Source: Thecamonas trahens ATCC 50062 (lineage: Eukaryota; Apusozoa; Apusomonadida; Apusomonadidae). From it: DNA of 64,000 bases. A program made the translations under genes and the position numbers. A model generated the notes under the pieces. It saw nothing but the letters and a program-made list of their open reading frames with translations. It did no database searches and had not been told where the DNA came from. The stretch is taken from positions 437,328 through 501,327 of the forward strand of contig NW_013657662.1 of NCBI RefSeq assembly GCF_000142905.1, in the 5' to 3' direction. Below are positions 1 to 10,177 of this stretch, piece by piece. The first letter of the stretch is position 1. Each line of letters opens with the position of its first letter.

Positions 1-21
1 ATCTCTGATATTCTAGCTGCC

Positions 22-3000
22 ATGGACGAGCGGCTGGCCGCCAATCCGGACCTAGTTGTCCGGCGCGCCCGCGCCGTTGCGCCGCTTGTGTCTCGGCTTC
101 CGGGCCTCGCGGCCTTTGTCCGCCGCTCTTGGGTCGACGATGTGTCGGACGCCGGCGATGCTTCGGAAGACTCGGACGACGACAACGAGGACCGCGAGAC
201 GTCGGCAGCCACCGCATTTCTTCTCGGCGAGAGGGCTTCGGGCGGCGAGCCGTCGACCCGGCCGCGCGCCCCGTCTGGCACTGCTCGCCGCGGCTCGCTA
301 GTCCCGGTCACTCTTGGCTGGCTCCGCGACCTGAGCATCCCGTCGTACTTTGAGGCCAAGATCCACTACCACCGCGGCGGCAAGCTCGCAGTGTACAAAG
401 AGCGGCTAGGTGTGGTCGTCCCGCACCTGCTCCTCCTCTTCAAGAACGCCAAGAACTCGTGCTCGCCGTTTGCCGTCTACCCACTCACCGACGGCGAGCA
501 GGTTCTTGGCGTGAACAAGAAGAAGAAGAAGAAGTCGTTTACACTCTCCATTCCGGGCCTACCACGCCTACACTTTTACGTCAAGACGGAGCCGGAGCTC
601 GTCTCGTGGACTGTCGCCCTCGACGCGGCCATTCCCGCTGACGCGGCTTCTGCGCGTCAGTTTGCGGCTGCCTGGCCACTCTACTCGCGCCTTCTCCATC
701 CAGAGCTGACCAAGTCTGCCATGGTCAAGCATTCGGACTACGCCGAGCTGGTATGGGATACGGTGGCAGCAGCCACCGGGCGTGCCTTCTCGTGGCCGCT
801 GTCGCGGACCATCCAGCATTTGCTGCGGGCCAAGGACCCGGCCGACGGCGAGTACGAGGACGCCGCATTTGTGCCTGCTACCGACAACGAGGGCAGCAGT
901 CAGTCGCGCATCAAGCTCTCGCACATCCTCCGTCCAGCGCTGGCCAAAATGCAGAATGATGCGTCGCCAGCGCAGCTGCGCGAGCTTGGCTTTACCGTTG
1001 CCCACGTTCTCCTCTGGGGTCGCGTCACTGCTGGCAACGCGTCGGTTGTGGGCTCGGCGCCGCTGATTCTGGCCGTCAAACGGGTGACGATTGCGCTGTT
1101 CGAGTCGTCGGTCCGCTCGCTTCGCTCGCTCGCCATGCTGCTCACCGTCGAGCTCCTGGTTGCGCCTGAAGTGCTGATGCATCACTACGCCGAGCTCGAT
1201 GTGACCGCCGCCGGCGCGGGTCCGCCGCCGCCTGAGGCTGACCGCAACGCCTTTCTCCGCTGCATGGCGCTGCTGCTGGAGCTGCGGCTGCAAGGGCGGA
1301 AGCGGCTCGAGCTGGGCGACGACGCTAAGCTTGTCCACGCTGCGTTTAACGCGCTAGTGGCGCTCGCCTCGGACGTCTTTGCCCGCACCGCGCTCCTCGA
1401 GCACTCGCTCATTGACCACCTTGTGGCGCTCCTCCGCGGCATGGCGTCGTCATCACGGGTCTCCAAATCGGAGACGCCTGTCCACACGGCGGCGGCCAAG
1501 GTGCTGCGGCTGCTTGCGCAGCACGACTCGACTCGCCGGGCGGTCATTGAAGCCAAGGGCCTCGACGTCATTGTGGCTCTCCTCTCCAAGTACAAGACCG
1601 AGGTGGAGCGCGCCGAGCGCGAGGCATCATCGACCCAGTCGCGACTCAAGGTCTCGGAGCCGCTGACTAATGTCATGACCTCGGTCCTTGCAGTCATTCA
1701 GTTTCTGTGCGTCAACGACGAGCTTCGCGAGCAACTCGCGTCGCTTGTCATTGTCCCCCACTGCTGGATCTTTTTGCCAACTCGGGCTTGCCGGACTCGT
1801 TCCGCGCCGCTGTCGGCCTCGCTCTGCAGCACTTTGCATCATCACACACCGGCCGCAAGCTGGCGCAGGACATGGGCGCGCTGCCGGTGGCGACACAGGT
1901 GATTGTGGCGCTTGCGGCGCAAGCGCCATCGCGGCTTTTTGGCATCACGCTCGCGCTCCTCCAGCACCTCACCTCGGGGCCTGCACTTGAGAAGCAACTG
2001 GTGCTGGACACGTTCCGTGACCTCGGCGGTCTCTCGCCGCTGCTCGCCTTTGTGGCTGCGTACCTTGTCGAGGCTACTGGCGCGGTGGCGGACTCGGGCT
2101 CGCGGCGCGAGTCGGGGTCAGCCAACGGAATGTCTGGGGACGTCTCCGGTTCGTCGGCGCGGACAATGCAGGTGGCGGCGTTTGCGACGCTCGCCAATGT
2201 CATGGAGGGAAATCTCATGAACCGGACGCTGGTGGCGCAGGAGACCTCGCTCCTTCCATGCATTCTCGCGCATCTCCACAACGACGAGACCGAACAGCGG
2301 GCTCGACTCCACCTGCTCCGAATTGTTGCGTATCTCTCCGAGACGCCAGCCGGCTCGCGAGCCATTGCCGAGACACCGAACATTCTTGACTCGATGCTGG
2401 CGATGCTGACGTCGGACACGTCGCGGATGCAGCTGCTGGTGGTCCACATCCTGCGGTTCCTCTCACACGACTCGGCGTTTTCCGAGCAGATTGTCGATGC
2501 TGTGGCCGAGCGCGATGCTGTGCCGGGCATCATGCGCGAGCTCTCGTCGTCAGACGTGACCGACGATGACGCCGCTGTCCACCTTGACCGCCTCGCTGCA
2601 GTTCTCTCCATTGACCTGCCCCAGCCAGCATCGGGCCAAGACGAGAGTCATGTCGACGAGCCCGACGAGGAGGCGCTGACGTCGCTGCTGGTAAGCGACG
2701 ACAAGGTTGTGGCACGGGTTCGAGCGCTCTTTGCCTGGCAGACGTCTGACAAGACTCAGCTCTCAATCCGAGAGGGCGACGTCGTTGCGGTCATCGAGAC
2801 GACCAACGATGAATGGTGGTACGGTGTCCGCGGCGCCAACGAGGGTTACTTTCCCGCGCAGTATGTCGAGCCGGTTGATGCTGACGCACTGGCGGCGCTC
2901 ATCGCGGCCAGGAAGCCCGAGGCGGCGGCCGTGCCGGCCAAGCCAGAGGCGACATCCGCAGCGAGCAAGCCTTCACTGCTCGCCAACGTCTCGGCGTCCT

Positions 3001-3437
3001 CGCTTCAGCTGGGCGGCGATACCGAGTCGGGCGCCGACACGGCTGTCTGTGCCGACTCTTCCGCCGACTCGGACTCTGAATCGTTCACCTACTCGTCGTC
3101 GGACTCGTCGCATGCCGCGTACGTTGCCGTTGTGCCAACCAAGGCCGATACCAGCCCTGGAGTGGGCGATTCGGCGGCAGTGACCAAGGTGGCTTCAGTG
3201 GCGGTCTCGGACGTCGAAATTGCCAGCTCGGCCGAGTGCCTCGACATGGCTCTGTCTGAAGCAGCGGCCGAGGCGGCAGCGGCCGAAATGGTTGTGGCCG
3301 AGACGGCAGGCTCGGACTCGGGCTCGTCATCGCCCTCTTCGGGATCGGGCTCGGACTCGGACTCGGGCTCGGACTCGGACTCGGACTCGGACTCGGAGTC
3401 GGACTCGGACTCGTCCAGCGACTCGTCAGGCTCGTAA
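22..3437 (+). CDS. PH-like / armadillo / SH3 domain scaffold protein (1-base frameshift)
   Basis: Probably a cytosolic or cortical adaptor. In order it has an acidic N-terminus, a PH-like region at about residues 104-206 (FEAKIHYHRGGKLAVYKERL, then LHFYVKTEPELVSWTVAL), a long alpha-helical region of armadillo/HEAT character to about residue 880, and an SH3 domain at about 893-953 with ALFAW, WWYG and GYFPAQYVEPV. A Ser/Asp/Glu-rich tail follows. The reading frame breaks near 1757-1765 at a run of five C. One extra C gives a continuous 1138-residue protein (VIVPPLLDLFANSG). The ATG at 22 is the first in the window, but the frame is open to base 1 and CTAG at 13-16 could be a splice acceptor, so the true start may lie upstream. 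I do not recognise an orthologue. The SH3 call is firm and the PH and armadillo calls are by pattern. Confidence 0.75.
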
Positions 3438-3490
3438 GTGTGACGAGACTCGAGTGGGTGGGCAGTTCAATGAACATGTGTGCACTGTAT

Positions 3491-5332
3491 CTACGACGAT
3501 GATGAGTTCGAGCCCGAGGCGGAGCCGGAGATCGAGGAAGACGCCGAGCTCGAGGCTGACGACGAGCCGGAAGCTGAGCCGGCCTCAACGGCACCGGCGG
3601 CCATGATGCTCGGGCCGGCCGTCTGGCGGTAGGCAAGGTCGGCCTCGTCGGCCCAATCGTAGCCGCCACGGAGGGTGGAGACGGCGGCGGCAAGGGCAGC
3701 GAGGGCGGCGGTGAGGACAAACGAGAGAGCGTTGAAGGCGACGTGGATGTTGTCAACCTTGACGGTGCGAGTGCCGCGGACGGTGTCGTCGTGGTCAAGG
3801 GAGCGGGCAGAGTAGCCCGCGGTGATGCCGTTGAGGGCAAAGGCGACGAGGACAAAGGCAAAGGCAGAGCTTCCGGTGAGGACGTTCCACTTCCAGACGT
3901 GGACGAAAGCGAGGAGGGCGACGCCGACGGTGAACATGCCCGAGGTGATGGTGACGGAGTAGGCCTTGACTGCTGCAACGTTGATCGAGTCAAACGAGAG
4001 GTCGTTGTCGATGAGGTTATCGAAGAAGACTCCCATGAGAACGAGCTCGATCAGGGCGAGGAGGAGAACAAAGGCAGTGAGGCCGGCGACGATCTTGCGG
4101 CCGGCGCGCTTGAGGGCGGCAAACGAGGCGTCGTCCGAGGTGTCCTGCGCATCGCCGACGTCGGCCTCGTTCATAAAGTTCACAAAGTAGTCGACGACAA
4201 AGATAGTGGCGCCGCCAAAGACAACCTGGACGAGAGTGGCGATGCCGGCCATGGTGACGCGGCTGTCGAGGTCGCCGGCAATGTTGGACGAGCCGAGGTC
4301 CCAGACCTTGAACATGTAAGCGGCAGCCCAGATGTTGAAGACGACGGAGAGGAAGCCGGTGGCGGTGGCCATAATGCGCGAGGCGGCGTGCCAGGTCCGG
4401 AGGTGGACAAAGGCGGCAAAGATGAATCCAAAGGTAACTGCCGAGGCGAGCATGGCGATGTCCATAAACTGCGGCGAGGCGTTGTTGTTGGCGTTGGCAT
4501 CAACCACGCCGTTGTCCAGCGAGCGACGCAGGTTCGAGTTGTGGTACAGGGAGAGGACGACAAGACGGAAAAGCTCGACGGCAGTGAGGATGCTGGCGGC
4601 AATGAAAACGACATGCTTGGGCTTCTCGCCGGCGGCGCCAAACTTGCTGTCGTGCTCAAAGGTCTCGGACGGACCAAAGGTCTGCGAGAGCGCTGGCAGG
4701 AGGAGGATAACGACGATGACGGCGAGGACAACGACAGCGGCGACAGTGAGGCCGGCGATGCCGGAAAACTCGTCGGCGAGCTCGACGTTGACGTCCGACT
4801 TGCCGACCTGCCACATCTTGATGGCAAAGCCCATGGCGTTGACCTCGAGAGCAAAGGAGATGAGGGCGACGGCGGCAGTGGCCATGCGAGTGATGACGTT
4901 CCAGTGCATGATGTGCATGACGCCGACAACAACAAGGACACAGCCCACAACGGCAGCAAGCTCGGTGGCCTGCAGGAAGTACGGCGTCGCCTCGTTGGTC
5001 TCGTTGGCGTCAAACTTGTTGTCGGACGACTCAAACTTCCGGCCGGTCTTGTCGGCCACAATGGCGAGGCGGGAGGCGTAAAAGACCAACGCAAGCAGGA
5101 GCAGGCCACCAAAGACAGCGCGAGCATTGTAGACGAGCCAAGGCGAGCAGCCACCAAGCGCCGATGACGACTTGTGCGGGCCAACCGCGCCCGGGCCACC
5201 CCATGCACCCTCATCGCCGCTAGCATCCTCGTCCGAGTACACGTTGTCGTAGGTATACGGGTCGGCAGCGGACAACGTCGAGCCGCTTCCCGAGTCACTT
5301 CCCGAGCTGATTCCCGAACTAGAGTACGACAT
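3491..5332 (-). CDS. Multipass membrane protein with three copies of a four-helix unit
   Basis: A 613-residue protein of unknown function with about 12 membrane segments. The N-terminus is rich in Ser, Asp and Gly, and the C-terminus is a Ala/Ser/Gly-rich tail. The hydrophobic core repeats three times, at roughly residues 65-180, 240-365 and 395-525. Each repeat ends in a helix pair joined by a short loop with a common pattern: HIMHWNVITRMATA, HLRTWHAASRIMATATG and HVWKWNVLTGSSAF. Short Asp/Asn-rich loops lie between the first and second helix of each unit. I chose the second in-frame ATG (MSYSSSG) as the start; an ATG ten codons upstream at 5362 is possible. The stop is 54 bases from that of the convergent gene to the left. 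I found no transporter signature motif, so no substrate is proposed. Confidence 0.75.
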   Translation of the reverse strand: MSYSSSGISSGSDSGSGSTLSAADPYTYDNVYSDEDASGDEGAWGGPGAVGPHKSSSALGGCSPWLVYNARAVFGGLLLLALVFYASRLAIVADKTGRKFESSDNKFDANETNEATPYFLQATELAAVVGCVLVVVGVMHIMHWNVITRMATAAVALISFALEVNAMGFAIKMWQVGKSDVNVELADEFSGIAGLTVAAVVVLAVIVVILLLPALSQTFGPSETFEHDSKFGAAGEKPKHVVFIAASILTAVELFRLVVLSLYHNSNLRRSLDNGVVDANANNNASPQFMDIAMLASAVTFGFIFAAFVHLRTWHAASRIMATATGFLSVVFNIWAAAYMFKVWDLGSSNIAGDLDSRVTMAGIATLVQVVFGGATIFVVDYFVNFMNEADVGDAQDTSDDASFAALKRAGRKIVAGLTAFVLLLALIELVLMGVFFDNLIDNDLSFDSINVAAVKAYSVTITSGMFTVGVALLAFVHVWKWNVLTGSSAFAFVLVAFALNGITAGYSARSLDHDDTVRGTRTVKVDNIHVAFNALSFVLTAALAALAAAVSTLRGGYDWADEADLAYRQTAGPSIMAAGAVEAGSASGSSSASSSASSSISGSASGSNSSSS

Positions 5333-5775
5333 CTGTCCTTCCGTGACATGAGTGAGTTGCATAAGTGGGGGGAATCCACGCTAGGACCAAGGTGGGGAGG
5401 GGGAGGGGGGAGGGGCAAGATCGGCAGAGAATGGGGGCAAGTTGAGCCCAGAACATGCTGGGCTAGCCATCGATAGGATCGGGCGGCGAGGACCAAGATC
5501 AGTAGAGAATGAGCGAGCAGAGCAGAACAACCAACAGCAGCAAATTCGACGAGATCAGAATCAGGTGCAAAGCCAAACGAGTACCACGCCTTCCAGCAGC
5601 AACCAGCACCAGCATCCATCACCATCACTACCACCAATGCCCAGTCCCAGTCCCCGTCCACCGTCCCCATTCCACCGTCCCCAATTCCCAATCCCAACCA
5701 ACCATACACCCCACCAACTTGCCCAACCAGGTCATCATGCCCACCATGCCCGTCCCCCCTTCACCCTCCCCCCCT

Positions 5776-5777
<2 letters not shown>

Positions 5778-5843
<66 letters not shown>
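5778..5843. repeat. (CA)n microsatellite
   Basis: A dinucleotide CA array of about 65 bases with a single CATA interruption. Reading frames across it give only alternating Cys/Val or Thr/His runs and are not genes. Confidence 0.95.
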
Positions 5844-5911
5844 GACTATCACACACTATGTCACTGTTCGTACACTTTGTGTCGTAAAGTCGAGTCTACC
5901 CACCAGTGTTA

Positions 5912-5983
<72 letters not shown>
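5912..5983. repeat. (TCG)n microsatellite
   Basis: About 24 copies of the trinucleotide TCG. All frames are homopolymeric (Val, Arg or Ser one way; Asp, Thr or Arg the other). Confidence 0.95.
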
Positions 5984-5984
<1 letters not shown>

Positions 5985-6089
5985 GGTTGTGGTCGTCAGA
6001 AGGCGGTGTGCGTCCACGACGGGGGGGACGGGCATGGTGAACATGATGACTCGATTGGACAAGCTGGTGGGGTGGATGATTGCGCGTAG

Positions 6090-6480
6090 CTGACAGCGTC
6101 GGCGCTGGCGGCGAGGGCGCGGAGCTGACGGCGTCGGCGCTGGTGGCGAGGGTGTCGATGATGTCGGGGAGAAAAGCCACGCGAGTCATGGCGGCGTGTG
6201 GGCTTGCGTCAGCGTAGAGCGCGTACGCGTTGATGAGCGCGGCGTCCAGAATCCAGTACAAGATGGCGTGTCACCACTTGCGCGGCCACGCCGACTGGCA
6301 AGCTCGTCCGTCGCAAGAAGATCCACAACGTCCTCCCGCTCTCCTGTCCGGCCGCTGTGTTCAACTATGCCATGCTCCCCTTCCCGGTCGTTGGGGTCGT
6401 CAACGACAAGCTCAGCACCGTCCGCGCGCCCACCGATCCGGAGGAGCGGCGCCGTACGGCACCTCGCGCGCATCGCCCAT
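6090..6480 (-). mobile_element. Decayed piggyBac-type transposase fragment
   Basis: Read on the minus strand, three short stretches in different frames occur in the order and spacing of the C-terminal part of piggyBac/PGBD (DDE_Tnp_1_7) transposases. RTVLSLSLTTPTT (about 6395-6425) matches the strand with the STxHxP-like motif. VVDLLATDELASRR (about 6290-6330) matches the GVDxxDQL region. KW-stop-HAILYWILDAALINAY (about 6225-6279) matches the family's KWWxxxFxxLLDxALxNAY signature, and ALYADA follows it directly. The second Trp of KWW is a TGA stop, and two frameshifts separate the blocks, so this is a dead remnant. Weaker similarity may extend to about 6700. I saw no terminal repeats or TTAA pair. 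The match is by eye to the family pattern. Confidence 0.5.
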
Positions 6481-6759
6481 GCCCCCAGGCGCTCGTCACC
6501 GCGACGGCAACTCGGGCATCCTTCAGGCAGGCGTCTACGTTTCGGCCGCCATCACGTCCGGGCGTACCTCCTACCTCAAGCCGCAGACCAAGCAGGCGTC
6601 GCGCAGCTTCGGCCAGGAGACCTGGAAGTCAAGCATCATCGAGTTGTTCACTCCGAGACGCGCGACAGCACGTCCGAACGACCGTACCGTTAAGGGATAC
6701 CAAAAGTCCCGCAGGCGGCAAGCAAAAGCGACAGGCGGGACAGCCAGGCTATGATCAAC

Positions 6760-6850
6760 GAGGCAGTCGTCGACGAGGCAGGCGTCGACGAGGCAGGCAT
6801 CGACGAGGCAGTCGTCGATCAGGCAATGGTCGATCAGGTTGGTGCCAACC
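6760..6850. repeat. 15-base minisatellite
   Basis: About six imperfect copies of a 15-base unit around GTCGACGAGGCAGGC. Later copies drift to GTCGATCAGGCA. Confidence 0.85.
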
Positions 6851-6943
6851 AAGCGATGGTGAGGAAGCGGGGGGGGGGATGTTGGTGGTCCAAGCTGGGG
6901 CAGTCAGCAGCGGCAAAACGAGCAGGACGGGGGGGGGGGGGTG

Positions 6944-7010
6944 GACAGAGACAGAGACAGAGACAGAGACAGAGACAGAGACAGAGACAGAGACAGAGAC
7001 AGAGACAGCA
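6944..7010. repeat. (AGACAG)n repeat
   Basis: About eleven hexamer copies, directly preceded by a run of G at 6929-6941. Confidence 0.95.
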
Positions 7011-7032
7011 AGCCAAAGCCACACACCTCACT

Positions 7033-7115
7033 CCACCACCACCACCACCACCACCACCACCACCACTACTACTACCACCACCACCACCACCACCACCACC
7101 ACCACTACTACCACT
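7033..7115. repeat. (CCA)n microsatellite
   Basis: Trinucleotide CCA array with CTA interruptions, about 27 units. Confidence 0.95.
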
Positions 7116-7257
7116 AACCTCGCCAGCATGTCCATGAGGCCTCGGACAGCGCCACTGCGGCATGGTGGGAATGGGAGCGGACAGCAAGGCAGAGGTGGAC
7201 GAAGCGGGCAGAGTGGTGGAGGACGCAAGATTCATGGTTCTCGACGTGGTGGTGCAA

Positions 7258-7445
7258 GTGCTAGTCATGGACACGAAAGCTCAGAGCATGGTCATGGGCA
7301 TGGGCATGGTCATGGTCATGGGCATCATCATAGGCATGGTCGTCATCATAGGCATGGCCATCGTCATGATCATGGTCACCAGCATCATCATCATCGTGGT
7401 CACAAACATGATTATGGTCACAGTCAGAGTCATGCTCGCACACAT
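7258..7445 (+). repeat. CATGGx / CATCAT histidine-type repeat
   Basis: Degenerate hexamer array. In the frame continuous with the downstream gene it reads HGHGHGHG then HHRHGHRHDHGHQHHHHRGH. Whether it is translated is unknown. Confidence 0.8.
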
Positions 7446-7490
7446 GGGGCTTTCACCTCGGATCGGCTGGCGACGGCGCCGGGCCCGGAC

Positions 7491-10141
7491 ATGGCCGCCT
7501 CGTCACTCGCTGAAAACGATCCGCTGCGCTCGGTCCATTTGTCGGCCATCTCGCCACCGCTGGCCATGGACAGCATGGCCCTAGACGCCAGGCCGCAGCA
7601 CATCCTCGTCGCCACAGATGATCAAGACTACTCGACTGCCCGCGATTCGCAGGCATCCGGCTCAGAGACCTCGGCGCTCGATTCGGACTCGAACGGGGCG
7701 GGGGCGACGTCGAGATGGGCCGCGCCAACCGCACTAGCTCGGAGCATCCCAGTGAGGGCGCGTCGAGCTACGAGGAGAGCGAGTCAGGCTGGGCCTTCCG
7801 CTGGGAGACTGTCCAGGCCAAGGCGCGGGCGGCCGTCGACCATGGCGCAGTCCTTGCGGTCCTTGTCATCGCCACCCTCTACGTTCTGTTTGCCGACGAC
7901 ATTGTTCTCCTTGCCTTTTCAGCCGAAGCCGACGTCTACCACCTCTCGCTGGTCTTTGTCTGCTTTGTCCTCTTTGTGGTCGAGCTGGTAGCCTCTCTTG
8001 TCGCTCGCCCGCGCGAGTACCTTGCCTTCTTCTTCTGGTTCGACCTCATCACCATCATCTCCATGATCCCGGACATCCTTCTCCTGTTCTCGTCGTCGGA
8101 CACGACCGAGGATCCCGACACGTTCACCGCCCGCTTCTCAGTGCTCACTATTGCCCGCGCCGGCCGCCTGGCCCGTCTCGGCTCGCGCGCCGGTCGCCTC
8201 ATGCGCATCATCCGCATCATGGTCCGCGTCCACTCTTCGCCCGAAACTGACAGCCTCCTCGCCGGACACGTCGAGTCTGGTGCCACCCTCGCCACCGGCA
8301 GCGACCTCCATCCGACTGCCCGAGCCGTCGCCTCGGACGTCCACCACTCATCGATTGTCGGCCGCAAGTACACCGCGCTCCTCACCCGCGTCTTTGTCCT
8401 CATGGTCCTCGTCACCGTCTTTGCTTTTGTCATTCTCGAGACTGTCCGCACCCCGACTCCCGACGGCCGCCGCATGTCGGAAAAGTACGGACTCGATCTC
8501 CTTGAGACTGCCGCTGGCAAGCCCGGCGCCTTGTCTCCGCCTGCCAACAGCTCTTCGTCACCCTTCCTCAGCCCCGAGCTCGCCTCGGACCTCAAGGTCT
8601 ATCTAGGCTCGCACAGCGACGTCCGACGTGTCGTCCTCCTTGGCTCCACTGTCATCGTCTCGGCTTCGATTGACAATTTGCGGGTGAGCGAGCGGACCAC
8701 GCTGTACTCGGGCTCGTCGGCCTCACTAGTTGTGGTGAGCAACGTCGACCAGATTGAGCGCGACTCGATGCTCAACCTCATCCAGACCTTCATCATTCTT
8801 GTTGTCCTCTTTGGTGGCTCGCTCGTTCTCGTTCGCACCGCCCAGCGCATGCTCATCCGCCCGCTCGAAGACATGTCGCTCATCGCGCTTGACCTTGTCT
8901 CTGCGTCGTCCATCCACGGCCCAGCCTCGCATCCCCAGGCAGCCTCGGCTCAGCGTAGAACCTCCATGACCCTTGTGAGCAAGTCCGGGCCTGGTCCGGA
9001 CTCACCAGGCTCGGCCGCCTCCAAGACAGTCGCTTCGGAAAAGTCATCCATGTTTGGCACCGAAGTCGCCGAGACCGCCGTCCTCGTCGACGTCCTCACC
9101 AGCCTGCGCGCGCTCATGCACTCGGGCTTTGGCACTCTCGGGTGGGAAGTCCTCAACCGCCACCTACTGCCAACCCACGAGCTCGACTTTGCCCGCTCCG
9201 GTGAACTCCGCCACTCGGCGCTGGCCGTCATCGACGTCTCACCCTTTGTCTCGCCCGTAGTGGTCCTAAAGGGTGCCGTCGCGCCCATGCTCAACGCCGC
9301 CGTCGGTCTCACCCACAACGTCGTCGTCACCAACGGTGGCCTCCTCGCCAAGATGGCCGGCGACTCGGTCATCTCGCTCTGGCCCTGTGACACCGTCGGG
9401 AGCCGCAACGCTGCAGAGGCCGCCGCCCGCGACGCTGCAGACACCGCCCTCAATGCCTCGCTTCGTATCCTCTCCGAGCTTGCACGGTCGTCGCCGCTCG
9501 TCGAGCTCCGCAACCTGGCAGGCATTCCGCCGCCGTCGGCCAATACCACCCTCGGCCGCCTCTCCTCCACGGCAGGCATGCTCGCTGCCGTCGCCCTTCA
9601 TCTCGGCTGGACCGTCGAGGCCGCCATCGGCTCCGATGCTCTCGTTGAACCGCTTCTTCTTGGCCCGCACGCCGACCTCTCGCTCTACCTCCGCAAGCTT
9701 GCGCGCTTCTACAACGTGCCCATTGTCATGTCCGCCACCTTTGTTGCCTGCCTCTCGCCCGTCCTCCGCGAGCGTGCACGCCGCATCGACCGGATCCTGC
9801 TCTCGACCACCCACAAGGCCCTCGACATCTACACCATGGACGTCCTCACCCCGCTCTCCGAGCAGGAGATGGACCTTCTGCGCTCGCGCTCGCCGCTGGC
9901 CTCGTCGGCCGTATCCTCCGCCCTTGGCCATGATCCGCGTGACGCCTCGCTCTACGCCACCGCGCTCGAGGCCTACATCGAAGGCCGCTGGCGCGAGGCC
10001 AAAATCCTCTTCTCCGAGTATGCCGATGCCTATCCCGACGACGGGCCAGCCGCCAACATCATCGACTTTATCGACGAGGTCGCCGACGAGCTCGGCGGCG
10101 CCCCGCTACAGTGGCGTGGTGCCCGACTCATCGTCCTCTAG
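7491..10141 (+). CDS. Voltage-sensor domain fused to a degenerate class III nucleotidyl cyclase domain
   Basis: An 883-residue membrane protein if one G is restored in the G-rich run near 7696-7705; otherwise an 808-residue frame starts at 7715. Four helices at about residues 118-249 form a voltage-sensor-like unit. The fourth carries Arg at nearly every third position (RAGRLARLGSRAGRLMRIIR). A fifth helix, an extracytoplasmic segment of about 100 residues and a sixth helix followed by a HAMP-like RPLEDM lead to a cyclase-type domain at about 572-760. Both metal-binding Asp positions appear present (AVIDVSPF; AKMAGDSVISLW). The region equal to DxxGxxVNxAxR reads LLLGPHADLSLYL, so the base-selecting Asp and the transition-state Asn and Arg seem lost. 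A TPR-like hairpin ends the protein. No pore loop is visible. It resembles protist channel-cyclase fusions in plan, but catalytic activity is doubtful. Confidence 0.75.
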
Positions 10142-10177
10142 CCGTGTGGTCCTGGGAGTGCAGGTAAAGATGCGTGT

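Larger units (their letters stand above)
5333..6089. other. Intergenic low-complexity region with microsatellites
   Basis: No convincing gene. On the plus strand it holds a G-rich stretch near 5390-5420, a CCA/CCC-rich tract at 5590-5780, a (CA)n array and a (TCG)n array. The part next to 5333 is the likely promoter and 5' UTR of the minus-strand membrane protein. Confidence 0.6.
6481..7490. other. Intergenic region rich in simple repeats
   Basis: Contains a 15-base minisatellite, an AGACAG array, a CCA array and a CATGGx array. One plus-strand frame stays open through most of it, but its composition follows the repeats. The last 100 bases are the probable 5' UTR of the voltage-sensor gene. 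A His-rich frame (7258-7445) runs in frame into that gene and could conceivably be translated. Confidence 0.5.

Noticed and set aside
1700-1900. An intron in place of a frameshift in the PH/armadillo/SH3 gene
   Set aside because: No GT-AG pair removes the break without also deleting coding-like residues, whereas one extra C gives a smooth helical sequence.
3085-5709. Several long frames antisense to or overlapping the triplicated membrane protein
   Set aside because: Low-complexity Ser/Pro/Arg composition on the plus and other minus frames; only the chosen frame has regular membrane helices and internal homology.
6357-7991. A 544-residue plus-strand frame
   Set aside because: Mostly repeat-derived (Thr, Gln/Arg and His runs) and antisense to the transposase remnant. 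Only its last part, from 7491, is kept as the N-terminus of the voltage-sensor protein.
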